From the NCBI GenBank assembly GCA_044371005.1, contig JBILUL010000005.1, positions 12,733 to 76,732 on the forward strand: DNA of 64,000 nucleotides. The letters run 5' to 3'. The position numbers and the translations under genes were made by a program. Numbering within the stretch: position 1 is the first letter of the stretch; each line of letters opens with the position of its first letter. The notes under the pieces were generated by a model, which saw nothing but the letters and a program-made list of their open reading frames with translations, made no database searches and had not been told where the DNA came from. Shown one piece after another: positions 43,772-53,303 of the stretch. Origin of the DNA: UBA2402 sp044371005 (lineage in GTDB: Bacteria > Planctomycetota > Phycisphaerae > Phycisphaerales > UBA1924).

Positions 43772-44268
43772 GCGGCCTCCTCACGGTGCTGCGCGGATTC
43801 GTGCGCCCGCTGGCTCATGCGCTGGGCGATCTCATCCATCTGATTGGTTTCGATCCGCCGCTGCTCAAGCTTCCATTCCTCGAAGCGTCGATCCCGAAGC
43901 AACTCGATCGCACGTCGGTCCTTCATCGCCTGAGCCAGCTCCGCGCGGGCACGGGTCAGATGCGTGTGCAACCCGGCCAGTTGAATGACGGTCTTGCGAG
44001 CAGTCGCTTCACCGGCGAGGCTCGCGGCGGCCTGCATGCCAGCCCCCCGAACATCCGCCGCGGCGACCGAACCATCGGGCCCTGCGGAAGCGCCCAGCAA
44101 GTCTCGCCACGACTGACGGGAGGATTCGATGGTCCTCTGACAGCCTCGCAGCTGCTCTTCGAGTTCCACTCGCTTGGCTTCCAGCCCGGCAACGACCGCC
44201 TGACGTGTGCGTTCCACGGCAAGACGCTGCTTGAGGACTGATGCGAGATTGAAGATGAACTTGGCCAT
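43768..44268 (-). CDS. fliJ: Flagellar export protein FliJ
   Basis: Soluble coiled-coil protein of 166 residues, central stalk of the FliHIJ export ATPase. The opening FIFNLASVLKQRLAVERTRQ and the continuous helical, Glu/Arg/Gln-rich remainder fit FliJ. It lies directly after fliI and overlaps the MotE-like gene by 4 bases. Confidence 0.87.
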   Translation of the reverse strand: MAKFIFNLASVLKQRLAVERTRQAVVAGLEAKRVELEEQLRGCQRTIESSRQSWRDLLGASAGPDGSVAAADVRGAGMQAAASLAGEATARKTVIQLAGLHTHLTRARAELAQAMKDRRAIELLRDRRFEEWKLEQRRIETNQMDEIAQRMSQRAHESAQHREEAA

Positions 44269-44304
44269 GCGTGGTTTCCAGCCTCAGCAGCGTGCGTCTC
44301 CCGG

Positions 44305-45675
44305 TCAGGACTTCTTGCCTCCATCGATCCTGCGGGCGCTCTCCTCAGCGAGTTTGAGGAATCGGGCGAGCGCTTCGGGGTGTGGCTGACGGTCGTCGCC
44401 GCTCTGGCGCAGAATGTCGAGAATGGCGGGGTTGAACTCCACGGCAATGTCGGATTCAGGCTTGGCGCCTCGCGCATACGCGCCGATCTGGATGAGATCC
44501 TCGACATCGCGGTAAGCGGCCAGCAGCCGCAGCAACTGGCGCCGGGCCTTGCCGCACCGATCATCGGTGATGTCACCGGCAACACGGGACACGGAGTCGA
44601 GGACATCGACCGCCGGGAAGTGCCCCTTCTGGGCCAGACGGCGTGAGAGAATGATGTGTCCATCCAGGATGCCGCGTGCAGCGTCGGCGACCGGCTCGGT
44701 CATGTCGTCACCTTCGACCAGCACGGTGTAGAGTCCGGTGATCGAGCCACCAGCGCCCTTGGCAGCACCCTCGATCGCACCCGCGCGCTCGAGCAGGAGC
44801 CCGAGCATCGCAAAGACGCTCGGCGTATAGCCCTTGGTCGTGGGCGGCTCGCCGGCGGAGAGACCCACCTGACGCTGGGCGTGCGCGAATCGCGTCACCG
44901 AGTCCATCATCAGCAGCACATCCTTGCCTGCATCACGGAAATGCTCGGCGACGCAGCAGGCAAGCCGCGCGGCACGGATGCGCATCAGCGGCGGTTCATC
45001 GCCCGTTGCGACGATGACCACGCTTCGTTCGAGGCCCTTGGGACCCAGGCTGTGCTCGATGAAGTCCCGGACTTCGCGTCCGCGTTCACCGATCAGTGCG
45101 ATCACGTTCACGTCCGATGACGCCCGCTGCGCGATGGTGCCCAGCAGCGTGGACTTGCCCACGCCAGGACCGGCAAACACGCCAAGGCGCTGGCCCTTGC
45201 CCAGTGGCGTCAGCAGATCAATCACGCGAACGCCCGTCAGAAGCTGCTTGCTCACCCGCGCCCGGCGCAACGCGGCCAGCGGCGGCGGGCTGAGCGGGGC
45301 TGCCTGAAGTTCGGTAGGAGCGCCAAGGTCATCAATCGGCCGCCCGAGCCCGTCGATCACGCGGCCCAGCAGCGTGGGACCAACCCGTCCCGTCTGCGAA
45401 GTCTCAAGGCCCAGCACCTGATCACCCGCGCGGATCCCGTCGGTCTGGCCGAGCACCATCACGACACACTGCTGACGGTCGATGGCAACGATCTCACCCA
45501 GCAGCGGCTTGCGTCCTTCGAGCCCGGTTGATCCGCCGATGCGGACCATCGATCCCACAGGCAGCGGGAGATCATCCACGAGCACGATGAGGCCCCGGAC
45601 CGCAGCCACGCGGCCGCGGATCCGCATGCCAATGGCGCGGCTGATGCTGGCAGTTGCCGTCTCGAGCATGCTCAT
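44305..45675 (-). CDS. fliI: Flagellar export ATPase FliI
   Basis: Rotary-type ATPase of 456 residues that energises substrate unfolding for export. The Walker A motif is GPGVGKST (169-176), Walker B lies in DVLLMMDSVTRFAHAQR, and the T3SS/F1-type blocks VIALIGERGREVRDFIEH and GSITGLYTVLVEGDDM are present. It overlaps the fliH stop by 4 bases. Confidence 0.96.
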   Translation of the reverse strand: MSMLETATASISRAIGMRIRGRVAAVRGLIVLVDDLPLPVGSMVRIGGSTGLEGRKPLLGEIVAIDRQQCVVMVLGQTDGIRAGDQVLGLETSQTGRVGPTLLGRVIDGLGRPIDDLGAPTELQAAPLSPPPLAALRRARVSKQLLTGVRVIDLLTPLGKGQRLGVFAGPGVGKSTLLGTIAQRASSDVNVIALIGERGREVRDFIEHSLGPKGLERSVVIVATGDEPPLMRIRAARLACCVAEHFRDAGKDVLLMMDSVTRFAHAQRQVGLSAGEPPTTKGYTPSVFAMLGLLLERAGAIEGAAKGAGGSITGLYTVLVEGDDMTEPVADAARGILDGHIILSRRLAQKGHFPAVDVLDSVSRVAGDITDDRCGKARRQLLRLLAAYRDVEDLIQIGAYARGAKPESDIAVEFNPAILDILRQSGDDRQPHPEALARFLKLAEESARRIDGGKKS

Positions 45676-46397
45676 GCGCCGGTCTCCAGAACGGGTTCAG
45701 AGGGCGGGGGAATCAGCGCCATCGCCAAGTCGGCGATCTGTGTGGCAATCGACGCATCGATGGATGAACCCGAGGCACTGGCGACCACGCACGAACCCCG
45801 CCCGAGCGCCGGATCGGATTCAATGCTCGCGTCACGGGCGTTGTCGAAGCGCCGTGCCAGGTCGGGCAGCATGCTGTTCAGTTCGGGCACATCGTCGGGG
45901 TGAACGCGGATCGTCAGTCGCGAGGGCCGGAGAATCATGGGCAGGATGCGTTCAAGCTGACGAGTAGCCACCTGCGAATCCACGTCGATCACGCGCCCGA
46001 CGATGCGCTCGGCAAAGCAGATGGCGATCCGAAGCACATCTTCGCGTGCCCGGACCAGCATCGCTTCGCGCTGGCGTTCAAACTGGTCGAGGGCCTCCTG
46101 CCATGACTTGAGCAGCGCCTGAGCCGCCTGCGTGGCCTGTGCCATCGCCTCTTCATGGCCGCGGAGATGGCCTTTGTCGAGCCCTTCGGCAAATCCCTTC
46201 TCGAACCCCGCGGCGTATCCGTCCGCCGCGGCGGTGTCGATGAGCTGCTTGCGCTGCTCGTTGGCCTTGTCGAGAATGCCCTTGGCCTGGTTGGTGGCCA
46301 GGTCGCGCAGGTGCTGCCCCTGCGCGGCCAGATCGCCCAGATTGAGCACGATCGCGTCGCGGGCGATGGCGGAGTTGTGTTCGCGGATGATGGCCAT
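45672..46397 (-). CDS. fliH: Flagellar export stator protein FliH
   Basis: Peripheral stalk/regulator of FliI, 241 residues. It has a helical, Ala/Gln-rich N-terminal half (GILDKANEQRKQLIDTAAAD, the GFEKGFAEGLDKGHLRG repeat typical of FliH GxxxG segments) and a C-terminal HrpE/FliH domain (VLRIAICFAERIVGRVIDVD, RPSRLTIRVHPDDVPELNSM). Confidence 0.92.
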   Translation of the reverse strand: MAIIREHNSAIARDAIVLNLGDLAAQGQHLRDLATNQAKGILDKANEQRKQLIDTAAADGYAAGFEKGFAEGLDKGHLRGHEEAMAQATQAAQALLKSWQEALDQFERQREAMLVRAREDVLRIAICFAERIVGRVIDVDSQVATRQLERILPMILRPSRLTIRVHPDDVPELNSMLPDLARRFDNARDASIESDPALGRGSCVVASASGSSIDASIATQIADLAMALIPPPSEPVLETGA

Positions 46398-46433
46398 GTG
46401 AAATCAGGGGCTTCCTGCGGGATCCTCCGCGTG

Positions 46434-47474
46434 TCAGACCAGCATCTCGGTATCGCCGCCGCGGCCTTCCACGACGACCTCGCCCGCATCCTCGAGTCGG
46501 CGCACGATGTCGACGATGCGCTGCTGGGCGCCTTCGACATCCGAGACCTTGACGGGTCCCATGTACTCCATGTCCTCGCGGATGAGTGCCGCGGCACGCT
46601 CCGACATGTTCTTGAAGATCTTGTTGCGCAGTTCCTCGCTGGCGGTCTTGAGCGCAAGACCCAGCTCGCTGTTGTCGACCTCCTTGAGAACGGCCTGGAT
46701 GCCCTTGTCGTTGACCTTGAGGATGTCCTCGAAGACGAACATGAGACGACGGATCTGCTCGACCAGGTCCGGATCCTCTGCTTCGAGGCCCTCCATGATC
46801 GACTTCTCGGTGGCGCGGTCGGCGAGGTTGAGGATCTCGGCCACGGTCTCGACGCCGCCGGCCTTCTCCATCGACTGACCGAGCATGCTCGAAAGCCGGC
46901 TCTCGAGGCCGCGCTCGACTTCGCGGATGACCTCGGGGTTGGTCTGCTCCATGTTGGCGACGCGCTTGATCACTTCGATCTGCTTCTGCATCGGCAGCCC
47001 GCCGATGAGTTCGCTTGCCTTGTGGTGCTGCAGGTGGCAGATGATGAGGGCGATGGTCTGGGGGTGTTCATCCTGGATGAACGTCAGCAGATTCTCGGCT
47101 TCCGCCCGCTGCAGGAAGGCAAAGGGCGTCTTCTGCACCTGCGTCTGGATCTGGCCGAGCATCCGCTCGGCGGACTTGGGGTCCAGCGACTGCTGCAGAA
47201 TCTTCTTGGCGTACTCAAGGCCACCCTCGGTCAGGTACTGACTGGCGATGGTGACGTTGTAGAACTCAGAGATCACCTCTGCGTGCAGCTTGGCCGGCAC
47301 GCGGCCCAGGCCTGCCAGTTCGCGGGTCACTTCCTCCACGGACTTCTGGTCCATGAACTTGAGCATCGACGCGGCACGCTCAGGCCCGACCGCCAGGAGC
47401 AGGATGGCGGCCTTGGTCAGGCCTTCAAGTTCGTCGACGGAATCCGGAAGCTTCTCGTTCGGGCGGCGTGGCAT
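46434..47474 (-). CDS. fliG: Flagellar motor switch protein FliG
   Basis: C-ring torque-generating protein of 346 residues. It has the N-domain (LTKAAILLLAVGPERAASML), the middle EHPQ motif (FIQDEHPQTIALIICHL) and the C-terminal domain with the charged torque helix region (DILKVNDKGIQAVLKEVDNS, LALKTASEELRNKIFKNMSE). AGGAG precedes the start. The order fliF-fliG-fliH is standard. Confidence 0.96.
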   Translation of the reverse strand: MPRRPNEKLPDSVDELEGLTKAAILLLAVGPERAASMLKFMDQKSVEEVTRELAGLGRVPAKLHAEVISEFYNVTIASQYLTEGGLEYAKKILQQSLDPKSAERMLGQIQTQVQKTPFAFLQRAEAENLLTFIQDEHPQTIALIICHLQHHKASELIGGLPMQKQIEVIKRVANMEQTNPEVIREVERGLESRLSSMLGQSMEKAGGVETVAEILNLADRATEKSIMEGLEAEDPDLVEQIRRLMFVFEDILKVNDKGIQAVLKEVDNSELGLALKTASEELRNKIFKNMSERAAALIREDMEYMGPVKVSDVEGAQQRIVDIVRRLEDAGEVVVEGRGGDTEMLV

Positions 47475-47503
47475 GGTCGTGAGTCTCCTGTGCGTTCGTG
47501 CGA

Positions 47504-49279
47504 TCAGTCCTGTACTTCCACCCAGCGATTGAGCAGGCGGGCCGCGGCCTCCGGATCGTGCTCCACGATGCCCTCGACCTGTTCAAGCATCTTCTTGACC
47601 TGCATCTCACCCTCCTCGACCTCGATGCCTGACATGGCCGTGTCGCCCTCCTCGGCCTCACCGACAACATCGCTCTCCGCATCAAGCGTGGGCGGCAGGC
47701 CCACGAGTTCCTCGGCCGTGGGCATCTCCTTGCGGACGCCGACCTTGCGAACCATCATCACCATCATGAACAGTGCCGCCACGCTGAGCATGCCAAGCAC
47801 CGCCTTGTCGAAGAGCCCGCCACCGAGCAGGGCCGTCAGACCCCCGGCACCCGAACCCGACGATCCCAGCGAGAGCCCGCTGAAAAGCCCCGCCTGCGTC
47901 ACCTGGAGGTTCGCCGGAACATCCACGGGCACCATCGCCACATCGATGCTCTCGGAGGCGACCTTCTTGAGCTCCTCCTCATCGGCGCCAGCAAGGCTCT
48001 GCGCCGTCATCGCTCGCACGTGAGGAGTGATGCTGTCGATGATGCGCTTCTTCTCGATGGCGAAGCGCTGGTTGATCTCGTCGTCAGTGGGCTGGACTTC
48101 CTTGGTGTCGTCCGCGGCCGCCGCGGCGTCCTTGGGCGCAGCAGCGGCCGCCGCGGCCTTGATCAGCCGCACCACGTATCCCTGCGGCACGGTCACGGAA
48201 ACTGCCACGCGCGTGGCCTGTCCCTTGGGATCGATGATCGTCTCGGTCCTGGTGCCCACGTGATTCACGTACTCGGTGGTCGTCTCGTTGGTCTCCTGCT
48301 TGGCCGCCGATCCCCCACCGCCCGAGTTGATGTCGGCGGTCTGGTTGGAGCCGAATCCCGGCTCGCCCCCGGAGGAGGGCTGCGTGCTCGACATCGTCTT
48401 CTCGGTCTCCTTGGACCGCATGCTGATGGTGCCCTGCTTCTCCGGCATGTTCGTGCGGACTTCCGCTCTCGAACGCGCCACATCCACGTGCGCAGTGACG
48501 GCGACCGCCACGCCCGGGATGTACCCCAGCAGTTCCTGCAGCTTCTCGCGAGTCTGTGACTCGACCACCTTGGCGTGCTCGAGGTAGGTAGCCGGCAGGA
48601 TGTCCTGCTCATCGGTGGCGGTGCGCTTGCGCCCGTTGGCGGCATCGGTGACCGTCACGCGGTCGATCGTCAGCCCCGCGCGGCTCCCGGCGATGAAGCC
48701 CACGATGGCATCGACCATGGCCTGCGTCATCGGCGTTCCGGTGTCGGTCGTCACGGTCGCCGAGGCGCTGGGCTTGCGCATCTGGGCACCGAACCCCGAG
48801 GGCTCGGGCACATCGAGGAAGACCTGCGCGGAGCGAATTCCCTTGAAGTCAGCAATGCGGGCGCTCAGCTCATTGGCGAGGGCATTGATGTAGGCCTGCT
48901 CATTCTGCTGGCGCGAGTTCATCCAGTTCGATCTGGAGAGGATGTTCTCGAAGAGGATGGCCTTCTCGTTGGGCAGCGCTCCTGCTTCACCCAGCGCCGA
49001 GAACGCCCGGTTGCCCTGGCCGACGGGCACCAGAACGCTGGTGCCGACGACCTTGGCGTCAAAGCCCAGTTCGTTGAGCTTCGCCGCGGCGGCGGCGAGT
49101 TCCTGCGCGGGGCGTCCCGTGAGCATCGCGTCGGTGGCGGCCTTGCCCGTGTACTGCGAGACGATGAACAGCGTCATCAGCAGCACGATCATGACGGAAC
49201 CGATGAGCAGCTTGTGGGTCGCGTTGAGCTGACCCAGGTTCCGCTGAATGTTGCTGAGCGCGCGTTTGAGCACTTCCAT
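47504..49279 (-). CDS. fliF: Flagellar MS-ring protein FliF
   Basis: Membrane ring protein of 591 residues. It has an N-terminal helix (LLIGSVMIVLLMTLFIVSQY), ring-building motifs (YINALANELSARIADFKGIR, AQVFLDVPEPSGFGAQMRKP) and a variable Ser/Gly-rich linker. A C-terminal helix (VLGMLSVAALFMMVMMVRKV) is followed by a cytoplasmic FliG-binding tail (AARLLNRWVEVQD). ATG 49279 is chosen for its GGAGG box; two further in-frame ATGs lie upstream. A 260-base gap separates it from fliE. Confidence 0.94.
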   Translation of the reverse strand: MEVLKRALSNIQRNLGQLNATHKLLIGSVMIVLLMTLFIVSQYTGKAATDAMLTGRPAQELAAAAAKLNELGFDAKVVGTSVLVPVGQGNRAFSALGEAGALPNEKAILFENILSRSNWMNSRQQNEQAYINALANELSARIADFKGIRSAQVFLDVPEPSGFGAQMRKPSASATVTTDTGTPMTQAMVDAIVGFIAGSRAGLTIDRVTVTDAANGRKRTATDEQDILPATYLEHAKVVESQTREKLQELLGYIPGVAVAVTAHVDVARSRAEVRTNMPEKQGTISMRSKETEKTMSSTQPSSGGEPGFGSNQTADINSGGGGSAAKQETNETTTEYVNHVGTRTETIIDPKGQATRVAVSVTVPQGYVVRLIKAAAAAAAPKDAAAAADDTKEVQPTDDEINQRFAIEKKRIIDSITPHVRAMTAQSLAGADEEELKKVASESIDVAMVPVDVPANLQVTQAGLFSGLSLGSSGSGAGGLTALLGGGLFDKAVLGMLSVAALFMMVMMVRKVGVRKEMPTAEELVGLPPTLDAESDVVGEAEEGDTAMSGIEVEEGEMQVKKMLEQVEGIVEHDPEAAARLLNRWVEVQD

Positions 49280-49539
49280 CGCCGCGGCCTCCATGCCGCC
49301 AGAGTGGGACATGCATCAGCATGCCCGGAGCCGATCCTTCGGCCCGACTTACTCCTGGCCATGGACTGATTCGGCACCCGGCAATCACGCGCTTGAAATG
49401 CGCATGCCGCGCAGGAACTGCGTTCTTTCGTGCGCTCCCCGGTTGGGGCGTACTGACTCGCTCCCCGGAAGGTGGTGCCGCGTGCGCACGGAGCGTCCGC
49501 GAAGGGACGTTCCGCACACCTGTCGCGTCCGAGCTCCGC

Positions 49540-49884
49540 TCAGACGCGCATCTGCTTGATTTCGTCGTAGGCCTCGACCATCTTGTTGCGCAGCTGCTGG
49601 AGCATGCGGAACGCGTTGTCGGCCTTGTTGGTGGCGTTCACGATCCCCTCAAGATCGGAACGCTCTCCGGTTGCCAGATCCGTCACCGCGCGCGTTGCTT
49701 CCTGCTGCGCACGATTGACCTCCTCGACGCCGGCCTTGAGCACATCCTTGAAGCTCGTGTAGCCCGCGCCGCCGCTCTGTGCCTGGGTCCCCGCGCGGAA
49801 GGTTCCACCCCCCGTCAGCGAACCGGGCCCCGTCAACCCGCGATCGCGGGAGGGAGCGTTGATGAATCCAAGTGGGTCTGCCAT
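49540..49884 (-). CDS. fliE: Flagellar hook-basal body protein FliE
   Basis: Small rod/MS-ring junction protein of 114 residues. The core SFKDVLKAGVEEVNRAQQEA and the C-terminal block NATNKADNAFRMLQQLRNKM with VEAYDEIKQMRV fit FliE. It follows flgC by 54 bases. Confidence 0.93.
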   Translation of the reverse strand: MADPLGFINAPSRDRGLTGPGSLTGGGTFRAGTQAQSGGAGYTSFKDVLKAGVEEVNRAQQEATRAVTDLATGERSDLEGIVNATNKADNAFRMLQQLRNKMVEAYDEIKQMRV

Positions 49885-49938
49885 GAGTAAAGCACCTCTT
49901 GGTGTCTGGCACGCTCACGCGAGCGGGCCAGTCCCGTT

Positions 49939-50358
49939 TCAACCCAACAACCGCAATACCTGTGCCACCATGTTCTTCGACGCCTCGGCCGCCATGGCGT
50001 TAGCCTCGTAGGCCCTGCTGGCCTGCATCGCATTGACCTGCTCAACCAGGGGATTCACGTTCGAACTGCGAACATACCCCTGCTGCGGCCCCTCCTTGAT
50101 GGCGAAGGGATGCCCGGGGTCCCACCTGAGATTGAACGGGCGCTGGTCCACCTCGATGCTGGCCACGTGGGCACCCATTCCCCTGGATGCGGGATCGGAG
50201 GCACCCGGATCACCCGGCGCGAAGATCACCTGGCGCGCCCGGTACGGCGTTCCGTCGGGCATCACCGAGTTCTGATTGGCCATGTTGGCCGAGATCGCCG
50301 TCAGTCGCGTCCGCTGGGCGATCATGCCGCTGGTCGAGATGTCGAGTAATCCGTACAT
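49939..50358 (-). CDS. flgC: Flagellar proximal rod protein FlgC
   Basis: Rod protein of 139 residues. It has the axial N-motif (MYGLLDISTSGMIAQRTRLT, ISANMANQNS) and the C-terminal VNPLVEQVNAMQASRAYEAN. ATG 50358 is preferred over a GTG two codons upstream because AGGAG is spaced correctly for it. Confidence 0.93.
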   Translation of the reverse strand: MYGLLDISTSGMIAQRTRLTAISANMANQNSVMPDGTPYRARQVIFAPGDPGASDPASRGMGAHVASIEVDQRPFNLRWDPGHPFAIKEGPQQGYVRSSNVNPLVEQVNAMQASRAYEANAMAAEASKNMVAQVLRLLG

Positions 50359-50411
50359 GTTCACTCCTGCTGCGGGTCCATGCCCGCAAACGCCGCACCA
50401 ATCCCCGCCGA

Positions 50412-50861
50412 TCAGACACGCTGCGCGATCGCCGACCGCAAGAGGTCATTCTGCCGCCGCAGCAGGTCAGAGGCCGTCTTGAATGCAAGCTGATTCTCGG
50501 CCATCGCCTGCATCAGCCGCTCCATATCCCGGTTGTTCCGATCGTGATGCAGAATGTTCCCCGAAGCACTCGCCGGGGACAATCGGATGGGAGCACTCCT
50601 CCCCGCCCCGAACGAGACCTCGTCCGTGTCACTCAGTTCCAGCGCACCGGTCTCACCCCCGGTGGCATCCCGTCGCTTGGCCACCGCGCGGGCCAGATGC
50701 TTCTGAAACGCCTGCGCCGAGACATCCAGCGGCACGAAGTTGGGCGTGTCGATGTTGGCCAGATTGTGCGCAAGCAGGCGCTGCCTCGCCCCGGCGAACT
50801 TGAGCATCTGCTCAAGCACCGGACCGGTTCCCGCATTGGCAAGATCATCAAAGATCATCAT
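50412..50861 (-). CDS. flgB: Flagellar proximal rod protein FlgB
   Basis: Rod protein of 149 residues with LEQMLKFAGARQRLLAHNLA and ANIDTPNFVPLDVSAQAFQK at the N-terminus and a C-terminal helix (LMQAMAENQLAFKTASDLLR). Tandem ATGs at 50861 and 50858 are both possible. It is the first structural gene, directly downstream of the regulators. Confidence 0.92.
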   Translation of the reverse strand: MMIFDDLANAGTGPVLEQMLKFAGARQRLLAHNLANIDTPNFVPLDVSAQAFQKHLARAVAKRRDATGGETGALELSDTDEVSFGAGRSAPIRLSPASASGNILHHDRNNRDMERLMQAMAENQLAFKTASDLLRRQNDLLRSAIAQRV

Positions 50862-50895
50862 GGCCTGAAGACTCCGACCTCCCGCGTACAACCGA

Positions 50896-52359
50896 TCAGA
50901 CGAACTGACTCACCACACCCTGCTCCTTCCACTTCTTGATCTTGAGCCCAAGCGTCCGCACCCCGATGCCAAGCGCCGCGGCGGTCCGCTGCCGATGCCC
51001 GCAGAACCGCTCGAGCGCTCCCAGAATCGCATCGCGTTCAACATCCTCCAGCACGCGAGGTGCCGATTCGACAGGTACCGAATGCACCTTGGGTTCGGCC
51101 ACCTGAACAGGGGCCACCGGAGGCAGATGCACCAGCGGAGCGGGCGTCGAAAGCCAGGCCTCCACCAGTTCGTGCCGCAGCGTGCCGCCGATGGCGCCGC
51201 GCGCCGAACTGAGCACGACCGCGCGTTCACAGATGTTCTGAAGCTCGCGGACGTTCCCAGGCCAGTCGTAGGCTCGGAGCACATCGAGCGTTCGCTCTTC
51301 GATCGCAGGCACCGCCCGCCCTTCACGGATGCAGATCTGCTCGACAAAATGCCCGGCCAGCTGCGCCACATCCTCACGGCGCTCGCGCAGCGCGGGGATC
51401 CGCAGCGGCAGCACGTTGAGCCGGAAGTACAGGTCCTGCCGGAAATCTCCATCAGCAACGCTCTGAGGCAGATCGCGGTTGCTGGTGCACACCACGCGCA
51501 CATCAACACCAATCGTCAGACTCGATCCCACGCGCTCGAAGGCCCGCTCCTGCAGCACGCGAAGCAGCTTGGCCTGGATGGAGGGGCTCACCTCGCTCAC
51601 TTCGTCCAGAAGCAGCGTGCCCCCGTCGGCCAGTTCGAATCGCCCCTTGCGGAGCCGCTCGGCACCCGTGAACGCGCCGCGTTCATGCCCGAACAGCTCG
51701 CTCTCAAGCAGCGATTCAGACAGCGCCGCGCAGTTGACCGCCAGCAGCGGTCCGGCCTGCCGGGGGCTGGATTCATGCACCGCCCGAGCCACGACTTCCT
51801 TGCCCACGCCCGACTCGCCGGTGATCAGCACCGTGCCCTGCGAATCGGCGACCGCGAGAATCTGCTCCCGCAAGAGGCACATCGCTGGCGATTCACCCAC
51901 CAGACGGTCCACGCCGCTGCGCGAGACCGAGGCCGAGGCGCCAACCGACGGCACCGGCGCCGACTGCATCCGCAGCACCGAGTTCTCGCGCACCATGCTG
52001 CGGTGCTCGATGGCCCGCTTCACCGCGATCACCAGTTCATCACCCTCGAAGGGCTTGGTCAGATAGTCAAACGCACCAAGACGCATCGCACGCACCGCCG
52101 TGTCGATCGTGCCGAAAGCCGTCATCAGAATCACCGGCAGATCCTCGTCGATCAGCCGGATCCGCTCGACCAGTTCCACGCCCGTCATGCCCGGCATCCG
52201 CATGTCGGTCACCACCGCTTCGGGACGCTGCTGCGCGATGCGTTCGAGAGCACCCGCCCCATCGGACGCGGTCTGCACCTCGAAGCCGGCGCGTGCCAGC
52301 GTCGAAGCGACACTGTCGCGCATCATTTCCTTGTCGTCGACGATCAGAACATACTTCAT
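50896..52359 (-). CDS. Sigma-54-dependent response regulator (FlrC/FleR-like)
   Basis: NtrC-family activator of 487 residues. The receiver has VLIVDDKEMM, phospho-Asp52 in VTDMRMPGM and Lys in LTKPFEGDE. The AAA+ domain has Walker A GESGVGKE (181-188), the sigma-54-contacting GAFTGA (228-233) and GGTLLLDEV. A Fis-type helix-turn-helix ends the protein (HRQRTAAALGIGVRTLGLKI). Its ATG overlaps the kinase stop. Location at the head of the rod genes makes it the likely master regulator of middle flagellar genes. Confidence 0.94.
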   Translation of the reverse strand: MKYVLIVDDKEMMRDSVASTLARAGFEVQTASDGAGALERIAQQRPEAVVTDMRMPGMTGVELVERIRLIDEDLPVILMTAFGTIDTAVRAMRLGAFDYLTKPFEGDELVIAVKRAIEHRSMVRENSVLRMQSAPVPSVGASASVSRSGVDRLVGESPAMCLLREQILAVADSQGTVLITGESGVGKEVVARAVHESSPRQAGPLLAVNCAALSESLLESELFGHERGAFTGAERLRKGRFELADGGTLLLDEVSEVSPSIQAKLLRVLQERAFERVGSSLTIGVDVRVVCTSNRDLPQSVADGDFRQDLYFRLNVLPLRIPALRERREDVAQLAGHFVEQICIREGRAVPAIEERTLDVLRAYDWPGNVRELQNICERAVVLSSARGAIGGTLRHELVEAWLSTPAPLVHLPPVAPVQVAEPKVHSVPVESAPRVLEDVERDAILGALERFCGHRQRTAAALGIGVRTLGLKIKKWKEQGVVSQFV

Positions 52360-53303
52360 GCTTCGTGCTCCTGCGTCCGCTGCACACACCCGGACAGCTC
52401 ACCGTCCTGGGGCAACACCACTTCCACCATCGCTCCCGGCCCCGCACCCGCGGAACCCTGTGCGTTGTTCGTCACCACCACCCGCCCGCCATGCGCATCG
52501 ACGATGCGATGCACGATCGCAAGCCCGAGCCCTGTTCCAGCCCCACGCGTCGTGAAGAATGGATTGAACATGCGGGCCACCACCTCGTCACTCACACCAG
52601 TCCCGGTATCACTCACGCCAAGCACCACGCTGGGCCGGACCGACCCCGAAGCATCGGCCACCACACGCCGACCCACGCTCAGCCTGAGCCGGTGCGAGGA
52701 TCGCCCCGTCTCCGCCATCGATTCCAGCGCATTTCGGATGATGTTCACCAGCGCCTGACGGATCAGCGACTCGTCGGCCACCAGCCGGTCCACGCCCTCC
52801 TCGAACTCGCGCACCACTTCAACGCCCCGCCACAGCGGAACACCATCGTGAGAACAGGCTTCCAGCGAACGATCCAGGAGGTCACGCGGATCCAGCGGCG
52901 CCGGACGCAGCCGGAACTCGCGGGCAAACGAGAGCACATCCGTGACGATCGCCTCCATCACCCGCGTCGCACCCGTGATCTTCTCCGAAAGCGCGGCCTG
53001 CTGGGGAGCCCGCTCCGCCAGATCCTCGCGGATCATCGAAGCATACAGGCGGATGCACCCGAGCGGATTGCGGATCTCGTGGGCAATGCCCGCCGCCATC
53101 TCGCCCAGCGCAGCCAGCCGGCGTGAACGCTCGAGTTGCTCCCGCGCATTGCCCAGATCCCGCGTCAGCGTCGCCACCTGCGCCTGAAGCTGCGCATGCG
53201 ACGCCTCAAGCCGCGAAGTCGCCGAGTTCACCGCCAGCAGCAGTTCGGCCAGATCATCATGACCGATCGCACCACCCATGGCATGTTCCATGACCTCGTT
53301 CAT
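52356..53303 (-). CDS. Cytoplasmic sensor histidine kinase (FlrB/FleS-like)
   Basis: Kinase of 315 residues without membrane helices. A coiled coil (about 20-70) leads to the HisKA box GEMAAGIAHEIRNPLGCIRL and an ATPase domain with NIIRNALESM, VSDTGTGV and GTGLGLAIVHRIVDAHGG. ATG 53303 was selected because it overlaps the upstream stop (ATGA) and removes an Arg-rich 35-residue leader. It probably phosphorylates the adjacent sigma-54 activator, perhaps sensing basal-body or export-gate completion as in epsilon- and gammaproteobacteria. Confidence 0.92.
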   Translation of the reverse strand: MNEVMEHAMGGAIGHDDLAELLLAVNSATSRLEASHAQLQAQVATLTRDLGNAREQLERSRRLAALGEMAAGIAHEIRNPLGCIRLYASMIREDLAERAPQQAALSEKITGATRVMEAIVTDVLSFAREFRLRPAPLDPRDLLDRSLEACSHDGVPLWRGVEVVREFEEGVDRLVADESLIRQALVNIIRNALESMAETGRSSHRLRLSVGRRVVADASGSVRPSVVLGVSDTGTGVSDEVVARMFNPFFTTRGAGTGLGLAIVHRIVDAHGGRVVVTNNAQGSAGAGPGAMVEVVLPQDGELSGCVQRTQEHEA

